Assembly: GCA_032690845.1 (NCBI GenBank)
Contig: CM064421.1
Span: 43,328,963 to 43,392,962, forward strand
From: Eleusine coracana subsp. coracana
Taxonomy: Eukaryota; Streptophyta; Magnoliopsida; Poales; Poaceae
Length of the DNA: 64,000 bases
Reading direction: 5' to 3'
Shown: one piece after another, positions 34,601 through 46,400 of the stretch
Numbering within the stretch: position 1 is the first letter of the stretch
How the letters are laid out: each line of letters starts with the position of its first letter
Notes under the pieces: model-generated
Database searches by the model: none
The model's input: only the letters and a program-made list of their open reading frames with translations
What the model was told of the DNA's origin: nothing
Translations under genes and position numbers: made by a program

Positions 34601-36668
34601 ACACCGACAAATGTTCCCAATTCGTCAAACCCGTGCGTGCGCTGCCTTGCTTCGGTTCCAAGGGAAGCAACGAAGGATCCTACCCTTCTGTTTCTATCTG
34701 CACAAGGCAGAAGAAAGCCAGCGCTAGAGTTCACATTTTCTCAGGTGAGGAAAACTTGTGGACAGACGGAGAAATATGGGCCAATGTGCTGTAGGGTAGC
34801 ATGCGAATTGATTATGAACCTGCCCAACCGATCGATAAGATAACGTAACAGGTGAGAGTGGGACTGAAGCATCAATCTTAGAGACTGTTACATGAAAGCT
34901 CTAGCTGATTGCAATTATACTATCTGCATAACAAGTAGTAGCAGCTAACAACGGAGGGTAATCGCTCTGCACTGTTGGTAGACGGGACGTGGGCACAATC
35001 GGTTGAGAAAAACCAGGCCGCGCCGGGCCCAGCGAGCGCCCAAAGTTCGCGAACGATGTCGACGTGTTCCCGGCGGAATTCCTAACAGCTCGATTGAAAA
35101 GTCAAGCAATTAACCTTTCTTTAGGGCAAAGATCAAACCATTAAGAAAGAACTCGGGCGGCGATGAAATGATCAATGAATTAACCGCAAGTCAAGCTCGA
35201 GACGTCACGTCGACGGACTGAGGAGAGCTGGAGGAGGCGGGACGGGAGGGGGCGCTGCATGCAGTGTACTTGGCGCGTTCGGGGGGGCAGCACGGTGCAG
35301 GAGCAGGGTCCCAGCGCGACTGCTCCGAGCTGCGGCCGAGGGGTCGTGTTTACGCCGCCGTCGCTTTCGCGGATCGCAACGCGCCAACCATCGAGTTTGG
35401 ACATGTCGTGCGCGCGGGATAACGACCCCCGGCACGAAAGCGCGCGGCCGGGCTATCATACCAACCCTAGAGACCATTACCTCGTGCTAATCAGTAGCTA
35501 GCTTCGTGGTATAATCACCCAGCAGAAGAAATAATGTTAATTAGTCGGGAGCATTAGAGCAATCAAAGGTATATATATCTACTAGGCTCGGTTTAAAATG
35601 ATATCGCTCTCATTTCAGAGGAACCTATAGGTTTTAGGAAGAAATGGCATCGCTGAATGAAAGTTTGAACGATCGGTGTGCGTTTGTCCTCGACCATCTG
35701 TAACTTGCATGGCTGGTCTTTAAAAAAGGAAGACACGACAAGAACAGGTGGCTAGCGAAACCTGATACTCATAGCGTGAGTGCAAAGATGCATGCACCGG
35801 TATGGAGCGGACCTGTTCTTATTAGTCCGGCCCCAGCTCGCAGTCCCTACCCTGCTGATTACTTTGTCCTTATCTTATTCGATCAGAGAGGGGTGTTTCT
35901 TTGCAGCACTGTTCTTGATCTAATTATTAATAACAGGCCAAAAAAAAAGAAGCTAAAAATTGAATCTTGTGAACTCAAATTGTACCGGGCCTTCATCAAG
36001 TTGTTGTTATTAAGACAACAATTCTTATTCGAAGTTTTAATGTGCGGCGATGAAATTTGTTATGATCTGAGGGAGGGCCGATGCGGGATATAGCACGAGC
36101 ATGGCAAAATCAGCCGTCCCGTACCGCTGGTCCGTTCAGATCTGCTGCGCCGACGAACCGGCAACAGCCACATTACATCACCCCGCGCATCCAAAGGAGC
36201 ACGTGTTTTTTTGGCACCGCGCGTTAGCGTGATGTACCACGCATCATCATCATCATGGTCGTCGCAGAGAGAGAGAGAGAGAGGGAGGGAGGGAGGAGGC
36301 GAGAAGGTTTCGCCTATTTGCACGACAGTTTTTCAAACCCCCATCAAAGCTGAGCCGATCGATCAGAATTCAGACGGCCATGCCGCGGCCACCTTCCCCG
36401 AACCTTCACCATCTCTCTCTGTCCCGCCCGTAATGACGCCGCTCAACGTACACGCACATGTGGCTAGCTGCTACTACAGCTATTACTACAAATAGTAAGC
36501 TTTCCCACTGGGCGGTCGCCACTGACCGTACCGCGTATATATGTCGCGGTTGGGGATCGGTGCCAAGCCTCGGTTGCAATCCATTCTCATATCTATCCGT
36601 AGCTGGTAGTAGTACTAGAAGGTTTCCGGAGGGGAGTACAAGTGAAAAGCTAGAATAAGGAAAAGAGG

Positions 36669-36676
36669 CATAAATA
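36669..36676 (+). promoter_or_regulatory. TATA-box candidate of the AHL gene
   Basis: The sequence CATAAATAG lies about 140 bp upstream of the ATG, in a plausible core-promoter position. A second TATATAT stands near 36536. Chosen by sequence and spacing only. Confidence 0.35.
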
Positions 36677-36812
36677 GCCGCAGAGTGCAACGCCGGGCCG
36701 TAGTTTCGAGTTTCGTTCCCCCGAGCTCAGCCTCAGAGAGACTACTCTCACGGTTACGAAAATAGTAGGGCTGGCAAACCGGTGGCCGGCCGGCGGCGCG
36801 TCGGCCGAGGAG

Positions 36813-37631
36813 ATGGGAAGCCTCGACGGCCACTCGCTGCAGGGCCACCACCACCACGGCTACCCCGCCGCGCACGTCGTCGGCGCGGGCCCAACCAACA
36901 GCGGCGGCACCAACAACGACGAGGACGACGCGTCGCCGCCGCCCTCCGGCTCGGGAGGCGCGCCGCGGCGGCCGCGCGGCAGGCCGCCGGGGTCCAAGAA
37001 CAAGCCCAAGCCGCCCGTGGTGGTGACGCGGGAGAGCCCGAACGCGATGCGGTCCCACGTGCTGGAGATCGCGAGCGGCGCCGACATCGTCGACGCCATC
37101 GCGTCCTTCTCGCGGCGCCGGCAGCGCGGCGTGTCCGTGCTCAGCGGCAGCGGCGCCGTCACCAACGTCACGCTCCGGCAGCCGTCGGGGGCCGGCGGGT
37201 CCGCCGCCGTGGCGCTGAGGGGCAGGTTCGAGATCCTGTCTATGTCGGGGGCGTTCCTGCCCGCGCCGGCGCCGCCGGGGGCCACGGGGCTCGCCGTGTA
37301 CCTCGCCGGCGGGCAGGGGCAGGTGGTGGGCGGCAGCGTGATGGGGGAGCTGGTGGCGTCGGGCCCAGTCATGGTGATCGCCGCCACGTTCGGGAACGCC
37401 ACGTACGAGAGGCTGCCGCTGGAGCAGGACGCCGAGGAGGGCGCGTCCGTGCTGTCGGGATCCCCGGAAAGCGCCGCCGCGGCGCAGCTGGACCACCACC
37501 AGCAGCAGCAGAGCGGCGCCGTCGTGCCGCCGTCGATGTACGCCGTCCCGCAGATGGCGCCGCCGCCGCACGACATGTTCGGGCAGTGGGGGCACGCGGC
37601 CGTGACGAGGCCGCCGCCGACGTCGTTCTAA
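36813..37631 (+). CDS. AT-hook motif nuclear-localized (AHL) protein
   Basis: Nuclear DNA-binding protein of the AHL family, which binds AT-rich/matrix attachment DNA and acts in chromatin-level control of growth and development. Single exon, 272 aa. A His-rich and acidic N-terminus leads to a type I AT-hook, RPRGRPPGSKNKPKPP (53-68), with the core RGRPPG at 55-60. The PPC/DUF296 domain spans about 80-200, with the family signature GRFEIL at 137-142. The C-terminus is Gln/Pro/His-rich (QQQQ near 230, MFGQWG at 255-260). One AT-hook plus an intronless gene fits clade A of the family. The start is the first ATG giving the MGSLDGH beginning. No truncation or disruption is seen. Confidence 0.95.
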   Translation: MGSLDGHSLQGHHHHGYPAAHVVGAGPTNSGGTNNDEDDASPPPSGSGGAPRRPRGRPPGSKNKPKPPVVVTRESPNAMRSHVLEIASGADIVDAIASFSRRRQRGVSVLSGSGAVTNVTLRQPSGAGGSAAVALRGRFEILSMSGAFLPAPAPPGATGLAVYLAGGQGQVVGGSVMGELVASGPVMVIAATFGNATYERLPLEQDAEEGASVLSGSPESAAAAQLDHHQQQQSGAVVPPSMYAVPQMAPPPHDMFGQWGHAAVTRPPPTSF

Positions 37632-38390
37632 AACGTCACCGGGCGAGCGGTCGGCGAACCATTCTCTCTGCTCTCTGCTAGTTAGATTTGCGCTTCTTCT
37701 TCCCTTAGCTAGTTTGCACTTTGCAGTAGCTGAATTACCACGTTAATTAATTTGCTTGAGTACTTGTGTGATCTTTTCATTTCTTCTGTTATATTGTTCG
37801 AGCTCGTGGAATGTACAATTGCTATATGACTATCCATATCAATCTATGGTTCCTAGTTAATCCGCAGCTCATCATGATGTTATAAGGACTACCGTCGTGT
37901 TGCCGCAAGGACTTTTAATTTCATTCTACGCTCTGCAACAAACCAAGCGGAATGCTTGTGTGATCTTTTCATCCCTTATGCATATCTTGTGTTATTAATA
38001 TGCTGGTTTTGTGCGAAAGCGGCATGAAATGGTGCTGCCGTAATGCATCCCTTGTGCATTTGTTTCGCTAGAGATAGCACGAAATAGCGCACTTCCACGC
38101 TCGCAAATCATTGTGTTTGAATCATTCGATTTTCTTTCAATTATTGCTTAATTTTGATGCCTTATTAGTTTGGCCCTAGCTAATCTAACAAATTTGTTTT
38201 CTTGTGCGCCTTTCCTCATGTTTCAAACATGTGAACTGAATTAATCATTGACTACTCAAGTATTACATTAATATCAGTTCTTCGTTCCAAGTTCTAAATG
38301 GATAATACAATGAAAGAAAGTAAAGAGGATACGAACCCCATGTCTCACCTGCGAGTCTTTCTTTTTTCCATGCCTGTTGAGTTGGCTGGT

Positions 38391-38441
38391 ACTTGTACTA
38401 GCTCAATAATATAATTATTATATTATTGAGTTAGTACAAGT
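38391..38441. repeat. 51-bp near-perfect palindrome
   Basis: Two 25-bp arms beginning ACTTGTACTA and ending TAGTACAAGT are inverse copies with one mismatch and a tiny centre. Part of the arm (CTCAATAATATAAT) recurs once more just downstream at about 38467. The DNA could form a hairpin or cruciform. No transposon ends are evident around it. Confidence 0.85.
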
Positions 38442-40060
38442 AATATAATTAATTTCAAAAAAAAACTCAATAATATAATATTTGAAATAGTTTTCGTTCG
38501 TCTATTTTAATATCCTCTGGCCTTTCAAACAACAGTTTTATTCTTTTTCCTGAGACAGAGAATTTGACAGTGAGAAGATCTGCTGATTTTGACATACTCC
38601 AGTCCAGTATGCTAATGTATTGATTCTCATATAAGTCTGCTTATACATCTATTAATTGCAACCTTTTTATTTCGGTCAAAGTTGTAATTTTTTATTCGAC
38701 ATTATGTGAACTTGCTTTTTTTTATGAGTAAAGGAGACATTATGATTAGCTTTAACATAAAATGAGGGTTCTAAACCACTGGTTATAAGATAGTGCGGAA
38801 ATAATGATTATGTACACAAGTACTAGTACTTTGGTCGTTGGGTAAGACTTACGCACAATCAATCTAATCGTGCTCTCACGCGGGGGGAAACGGAGAGCAT
38901 CAATGGCTGGTCACTTGCATGGTACCCGCAGGGATGAAATCCGTGTTCCTCGTAGTGCTACCCCAAATAAGAAAGTGAACGCGATGCAAATCAGTTTGGA
39001 ATTCATATAGTACCATTTATAGCACAAAATATGACAGGAACACCAAAAGGCCAAATTCGCTGGTCAACAGTAGTACTAGTACTCCCGCAGCAGCTCCGAA
39101 TCAAGGATTGCATTCTTGTCTGCCTCACCAGGAAAAGCTCCGTCCCGTCAAAGAACTTCCGCCCACTACCACCAATGTTCCCCAATCGTCTCCTCCCCTT
39201 TTTCCCAAATCAGCTCTGTTAGACAGGAAAAAGAAAATGCTCTCATCACGGAGGGAGGGAGGGAGGGAGGGAGTAGTTAGCTAGCAGAAACTTGTGAGTG
39301 CCGACTTGAAGGGGCATGGAGATGACGACACGGCGACACTGTGGCTGGACCCCGCCGGACACTCGGGGGGTGAGGTGAGGTGAGGTGACATGAAATCGAA
39401 ATGATAGGTGTGTGAGTGCGTGTGGGTGTGTCAACATGTTCCAAAGCCCCCACGAAACGAAAGGGATCAGTATCCATCTTTGGATGCTAGGAAGGAGAAC
39501 ATGCTGTGCTCGCTCCCACGGTGTGACGGTACAGGACCGTGGAAAGGAACATTATTCGTGTCAAACAAATAAAGCTTATTCGCCTCGTCATCTCGGCGCC
39601 GTAACTTCTTGTAGAAACAGGAAACAGGAAACCAAAATGTCCAAAGGGTGGGTGTGACTCGGTCTGAGCCGCTGTGTTTGATTTGATGTTTGAAGTGTTT
39701 TCCAAGTTGGCGATGCCTGTCGTGTGTTGAGAGTTGAGACTTGGGCGGTGGTTGGGCCTTTGGCGCGCAGCGCAGGCATTCACATCGGACCTGACGTTGT
39801 TCCGCACCGGGCCCCTCCTCATTCGCTACTAGGAGTACTCCGTACACTGTGTTACGCGGTCTGTGCTTTGCTTGGCCCGTTGTCGAAGCAAATTTGCCCA
39901 TCTCCCCCGGATCAGGATTGACATTTTCCACGGGTTGGACCCACAGTATCTCATATTGGTCCTGGATCTCTCATCACCCGGCGGGCGGGGGACACTGCAT
40001 GCCGATCACTCCGCATGCATGGCGATGGCGGATTGCTGCCGCGCTGAGGTTAACTAATTA

Positions 40061-40244
40061 CTCTCTCCGTTTAATATTATATGATACTTTATTCTTTTTA
40101 AGTTTTTTTAATATATTTTTCTCTCTTATTAATAATTTTTATCTTCACCTCTCTCCTTCTTATTTTTTATATATCTATTTTTCTCACTTCTTTTTAATTT
40201 CTATATCCGAAACAAAAACATCGAATAACATTGAACTAAGAGAG
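40061..40244. mobile_element. Stowaway-like MITE
   Basis: A 184-bp AT-rich element beginning CTCTCTCCGTTTAATATT and ending GAACTAAGAGAG, with TA on both sides (40059-40060 and 40245-40246). The termini fit diverged Stowaway ends. Confidence 0.65.
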
Positions 40245-41092
40245 TACGTTATGTGATCAGCGTGTGGCGGAATGAGGGAGGAGGCGCCGGGACCATTTCC
40301 GACCGGTGCCACCCGGCGGCGCGCGGGAGCATGGCACGCGGGGTCGGCGTAAGCACGCGCGTATGACGGCCAACAGCCCAACCTGCCCACGTGGGAGCAG
40401 TCGCGTCATTTCTTTCTTTGCCCAACCGTACCCCACAGGAACAATGGGCATAGCCAGCAGGCAGGCGGATAGGGATGCACCGAGCACACGCGGGGCCCAT
40501 CCCATCCAAACCCCCGTGGATACTGTATGCAGCTGCAGCGGGCGCGCAGGAAACAAGTTACGCGGCCGATCCGACGACGAACCAGTCAGGTGATGAGCGG
40601 CGAGGCACCGCCGTTGCAGACTTGCAGTCTCCTTGTCACTACTTTGTCAGCGCAAGGATCGATACGGTGTCCCTTTCAGACTCGCGGAACCGAGAAGAGG
40701 CGTTCAATTTTAATTTGAACAGCGGCGAACGATGATCACAGGTCAACGTTCCAGGCACTGTGACAACGAGAACAAGCAGCCGATGGTTACCATCTCTGCG
40801 GTGCGACTTGGCTCGGTGTGTGCATGCACGAGACACTGTTCCAAGTCTTCCCTGGATCGCTCAGTGTAAGACAAGGCACGGAGCAAAAAGTCCAAACACC
40901 ACCAGCAGGCCAGCTTGCCCGGCCTACTGAAAAACGAGACAGCACACAGGGCGCGGGGCAGGTGGTTCTCTCGTCCCGTGGCGGTGGCCACGGACTACAC
41001 GGTAGCGCGTGTCGTGTAGGATTAATTTGGTCGCCAAACGAAGGGGGCGGCTGGCAACTTGCGCAACTTGCAAGGGCGCGCGCCAGGAGAGA

Positions 41093-41152
41093 AGTAACCG
41101 AGCCAGCTACGACAAACAGTGCAGTAACCGAGCCAGCTACGACAAACAGTGC
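41093..41152. repeat. perfect 30-bp tandem duplication
   Basis: The unit starting AGTAACCGAGCCAGCTACGA is present twice in a row without mismatch, suggesting a recent slippage or duplication event in a GC-rich non-coding patch. Confidence 0.95.
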
Positions 41153-43423
41153 CTGCGCTGCGCCGTGGTCTTGCGAACGACCAATAATAAACTCAGGCGA
41201 CGCGTGCAGGCGCTAAATGAGGACGCGGTGGCTGATTGCATGGGAAGGTGCATGCTTGGCCACCAACCATGAGGCGGAACGGAACCTGACCAAATTTCGC
41301 AGGACGCGCATGATCCGACACCGAAACAACATTGGCGTCTACAACTACAGCGGCCGGACAGTGGTGCACGAGATAATAGGCTCCTGGTTACTGCGATTGC
41401 CCTGTGTTGTAAACGCCAAACGGAAAGCAACCACCACGTTCCGGCAATATTTCCATCGTTGGAACTCAGTTCGGACGCGTTGCACGATCGTATCGTTTGA
41501 CAAGAAGGTCGACACACGAATGCACTACCCGTCAGGCCAAGTCATGGACATAAACCCTGCTTACACGATAAACAAATGAAATCGTATGGCGTAAAGAATA
41601 ATGTCACGGACTATCGCATCGAATTTCAACCAAAGACGCTTTCCACGAGCGTTCATCACGTTAACGAAGATTCCGTCAATCAAATCTGACAAAAACCACG
41701 TCTATTACCACACCAACTGATCAACCTCACCCGCATGCCTTCCAAAAAAAAAAAGAAAAAAAAAACGCCCGCATGCAGTACTAGAAAAAGCATAATGCCA
41801 GCCTAGATTTCTCTATAATATATTCCAATCGAAAATCATTGTATATACTGTATATGCACTCCGCATTAAACAGCTTAATGACCTGGCATAAACCTGCACG
41901 TCAAAACTACTGGGCGAACTTAAACCAGGGTACCCAATGTCAATGAAACTGTGGAAGTGCATAAGGTCCGAGGGTCAGCATTGAAATTTAAAACAATCAA
42001 GTGATAAGAACAGTTACTGTGACAAAAGCCTATAAATCAACACACATTCCCTGGAGAAGTGAAACTAACTACAACCTCGCACGTAAATAAGCATGGTCTC
42101 TAACCAAAGGCAACGATCGAGCCATCTCAACCTTTTCGAAAGAGACAAAATTAGCACCATAATTTCATTCATGAAATGGACATACAAGCTTTCATTTACA
42201 CTGTTTCTTTTATATATCAAAGCCATCCAATCATCAAAAGTACTACGAAAAATCAATAAAAAGATCCACAAACCTATTATTACTTGAGACGCTGCTCATA
42301 CCGAGGATCAGGGTATATAAAACTGTTTATATGCTCTTTTATCATCATAAATGCAAGTAAGAACCTAATTTCATGAGCTAAACATTAATTCCATCAAAAT
42401 CCTATTGCGCATCATACCACAGAATCTTCCAACATGGAATATCATTCCGCAAATGCATTTTACAAGTCAATTCATCTAGTTCAACGGTTCCATATATTGA
42501 GCATAAAATTTTGTGGTGATGTCTTCTATTTTTTTTGTGTTATCTTCAACACATATTTTTGGACATTAATGACAGAAATCATCCCCCGCATGCATATCAA
42601 TTGTTTCAAATATTAACTGGCTTTTAACACTCGATCAGAACCTCGCCATCTAATATGTAACTACTGTACAAACCTGAATCTAAGCAACACCAACCAAACA
42701 ATTGGTAAGAAGAATTGCTTTAGTAGACGTTCACAATCGTTAAAGATAGCCACTTCTTTTTGCTGAAGCGTGCATCATATCATCCTGAGGAACATAAACG
42801 TGCACATGGTGCTAATCTGCCAATAATTCAAATTCATATTAACACAAGGTGATGTAGTATACATCAGCAAACTATACAAAAAGAATAACAAAACAAGTAT
42901 CACTACACAGCAAGCGCTTCAATTCTGTGTGTGACATGAAGTCAGTTCACCTTATCTGAAGCATTCTAGAATAAAACCTGTCCACATACAAATCCGGTAG
43001 CAGGCCTTTGGTTGTATTGTTCGTTTCTAGTATAAATAAATAAGAATAATTTGAAGTATATTCTCCTAAGTTTAATAATATAGTGTTAACAAATTGTGTG
43101 ACAAGGGTACACTAGCAATAGATCCATCGGAATATCAAAATTCCACTAATCAGAACAAAAACGATAAGGAAACTTTCACAAAACAAATATCCTCATCAGT
43201 TTTATGACTTGTACAATTTGTAAAAGCAAACATTACCAGATAACTAGCAGCTACTAAGCCTGAACGCAGCTGCATCAAGGAAACAGCTCAGGAATCCTCA
43301 ACTCAGATCAACTGCCACATAAACACACAGAACATTAAACAGCATCATATAAGCACACCTTCATAACATGAGATGAGCACTTCAAAATAGAAAGTCATAA
43401 AATATGTGACAAGAAATTTCAGG

Positions 43424-46400
43424 CTAGTGGTTGATGGCTTTCTTTGCTCTGAGAGATTCAAGGGCCTTCTCACGAAGCTCAATTTCGAGTTTCTTAGGAT
43501 CAGACTCCTCTCTGCTTCTGTGGGAATCTCTTTTCCTAACATCAGCATCTGAATCAGAATCTCGATCCTTCTCCAGATCTGATGGCGGGGAGACATCAAT
43601 ATGCTTCTTTTGTTTACTGGCATGGCGTTCTGCCCTTCTACGGTGTCGCTCTTCACGTCTTTGGCGCCTTTCCTCTTTTCGCAGCCTCTTTTCTTCCTTC
43701 CTCCTTCTCTTTGCCTCTTTGTCATCTAGTTCAGAATCAGATTCAGAACTATCATCATTATGTTTATTATGCTTATGAGCCTTCTTACGCCTTCGCTTCT
43801 CAGAATGGGATCTGTGTCTCTCAGATTCTTCGGAGCCTGAGCTACCAGAATCAATATGACTATTACCATCTGCTCTTTTCTTGGTTTTCACAACAGGACT
43901 TCCATCTTCTGATTGGGAATCCTCACGTGAACCTCTCATGACATGCTCACTGTCCCTCCCATCCTTCAAATATGGGTCCTCACGATGTTTCCCACGCGAG
44001 TCATCAGGAGAATCAGCTTGACGCTTCATTCTTCTAACAGCAAGCTCCTCCTCTGATGATTCTGAAAGTTGATCAACGGGTTTCTTCTGCAAGCTCTTGC
44101 CACTGGATAATAGGAAACAATGTCATACAACTGTTGATGTGATTCTTTCTCATAGATGGCTATAGAACACATTCATTCACCTCATAACTACATCACATTA
44201 TCACACTATCATTTAATGATTGGTACCATCATAGTTATAGGTGAGTTTAACATAACAATTGCCACTGCCACCACAATCACAGGTGTAGTTCGAGCCCTAT
44301 ATAAGCTTGTCAGCTCGAAAAGGTCAAAGAACAGAACTGTATAAGAGAATGCACCCCATGATTTTGATTGTCACTAACAGTATTCAGTTTTCAAGGGTGC
44401 ATCTAAAGGTGCTAGAGCTCAGAAATATTCTAAGACAAGAAGCTTAAAGGTCCACTCAAACATCCAGCCAAGCTTCTAAATATGATGTCTGGAGTAAAAG
44501 CAGTTCCGGAGAAGAGAATATAACCTGTCTCGTGACATGACTGGAGATCTTTCTCCAGGGCTCGAGTCATCATGAACTTTCTTAAGATGCATATCTGCTG
44601 AGAAGTCCTTAGTTTTCCTACGTGCTGAGTTAGCTTTCCGTGAATTTTCTCTGAATTTAAATTAAAAAAGAGAATTAATGTTACTATCACGAAAATGCAA
44701 TACAGGCAATTTTGCCTGAGCAAGATAGTAAAATATGGCATCAAACCTTGCACGATTGTTTTCCTCCTCATCTGCACTTGTATCTGTGCTGTCTTGAGTA
44801 GGAATATGTTTCCTGGGGCTCTTGAGAGCTCTGTCCAAAAGATAATAGGATGTTTTAACATCGAAGGTGAACTGCCTAACGAGGAACAGGGAAAGCATAT
44901 GAAAGAAACCATATCAAACCCGGTGCATAAAAAAAATACACACCTATCACGCATGGAGTTTCTTTCTGGAAACCTCGAGAATTTTGGAAGCCTACGTTGC
45001 TCAGAGTCTGGTGACATATGACCACCCTTCCTTGCAACATCACTAACATCATCGTCACCATCTGATCTTCTTTCTTGGTTCCTAAGACAATACGGGACGT
45101 AAGGCAACGGTTTCTGATAATATGGAAAAGAACATAAGGTAGTATTTCTTCAAATAAAACCATGCATTACCTTTCAAGCACAACTCTGTTTTTATTGGAG
45201 AGAGCTCCATTTGTTCCTTTCTCAGTGTCCCTACTCAAACTCCTGCGAGAACGATTTGGACTCTTGCTAGTGTTTGGGCTGACACTCCTGCAAGTATTGT
45301 TATATCAAACTTGGAGGAAAATTCCAGAGAGAGAGGGAGAGGTGAAAAGGATATCTGGAACTGGTGTTACCTTCGCCGCTGTGGTGAGGGATCCCGGTTT
45401 GCAGAACGTGTTTTCGGTGAGCCTGGGGATCTCCTGCGGCGTTTTGGTGATCTCATCAACAGGGATGGGGACCGGCGTCTTAAAGGAGACCGAGACCATG
45501 CCCTGCGCCTTCCAGGAGATGGGGACCGTGGCCTGCGACTTCTTGGGGATGGGGACTGTGGCCTGCGCCTTGTTGGAGATGGGGATCTTTGTCTATGCCT
45601 TGCTGGAGATCGAGATGGCCGTCTAGCTGGTGAATGTGTGTGTCGAACAGGAGATCTTCGACGTGATGGAGATGGTGACCTTCTGGGTGCACGAGCCGGA
45701 GAACGACGGCGGAGGGGAGAAGGTGACCTCCGCAACCCAGTCAATGGTGATTTTCTGCGAACATGAGATCTCCAGCGGGAAGGGGATGGATATCTGGGCA
45801 ACGAAGGTGAACCTCTCCTGGAATAAGGTGATCTCCGTCTAGAAACTGAAGGAGTGCTTCTTGGAGAATGCCTTCGGGGAGAAATTGAATGTCTAGGTGA
45901 AGCTGAACGCCGTGATGATCTATGGTGTCTATCCATAGATGGTGAACGTCTATAAGGAGATCGAGAACGTCTTCTAGGAGAAATGGGTCTTCTCCTACCA
46001 CGAGGCGACAGAGATGTACTCCTGGATCTGCGATCTCCACTGAAAAAGAGGGGAAAACACCCATTAGTAACTGAGTAGATAGCTGTTATATCATAGTGCC
46101 CCAACCATAACAATACAAATTTGGCTAATGCATTTAAAAGGAAAGAAGGGAAAATAAAAGATAGATGGTAAAGGTATGCATAATCATCAAACACCATGAT
46201 GATGTCACAGAAATCAGGTTTAACTACTGCTTGTCAGGGCATATTGGTGAGTAAACGTTATATCAATCCAGCATTTGGTGTGTAACAGATGCTCCAAAGT
46301 TTTGTTATTTTCCTTCAACTAGAACATTGCATCATCAGAACCGGGTCCATAATGTCTGATTCAAAGAGAAGAAATCTTTGAGATGCCATAGTCTGAATTT

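Larger units (their letters stand above)
31026..36812. other. long intergenic region
   Basis: About 5.8 kb with no gene I can support. Apart from the tandem repeat near 31.4-31.6 kb it is AT-rich to about 34.2 kb, then mixed. The stretch 34.2-36.8 kb contains GC-rich patches and, near 36268-36298, a (GA)n/(GGGA)n purine tract, and ends in the AHL promoter. A minus-strand open frame at 32659-32907 is protein-like in composition but matches no family I know. Confidence 0.45.
37632..43423. other. long intergenic region
   Basis: About 5.8 kb without a supported gene. Noted within it: a 51-bp palindrome at 38391-38441, a (GGGA)n tract near 39250-39275, a Stowaway-like element at 40061-40244, a GC-rich patch at 39.3-41.5 kb with open frames on both strands but no domains, and a 30-bp duplication at 41093-41152. 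The part from about 41.6 to 43.4 kb is AT-rich and may include the 3' UTR of the SRRM1-like gene at its right end. Confidence 0.45.

Noticed and set aside
39467..39931. Open frames in the GC-rich patch 39.3-41.5 kb as genes
   Set aside because: Frames overlap on both strands, show no domains or family resemblance, and lack plausible splice structure.
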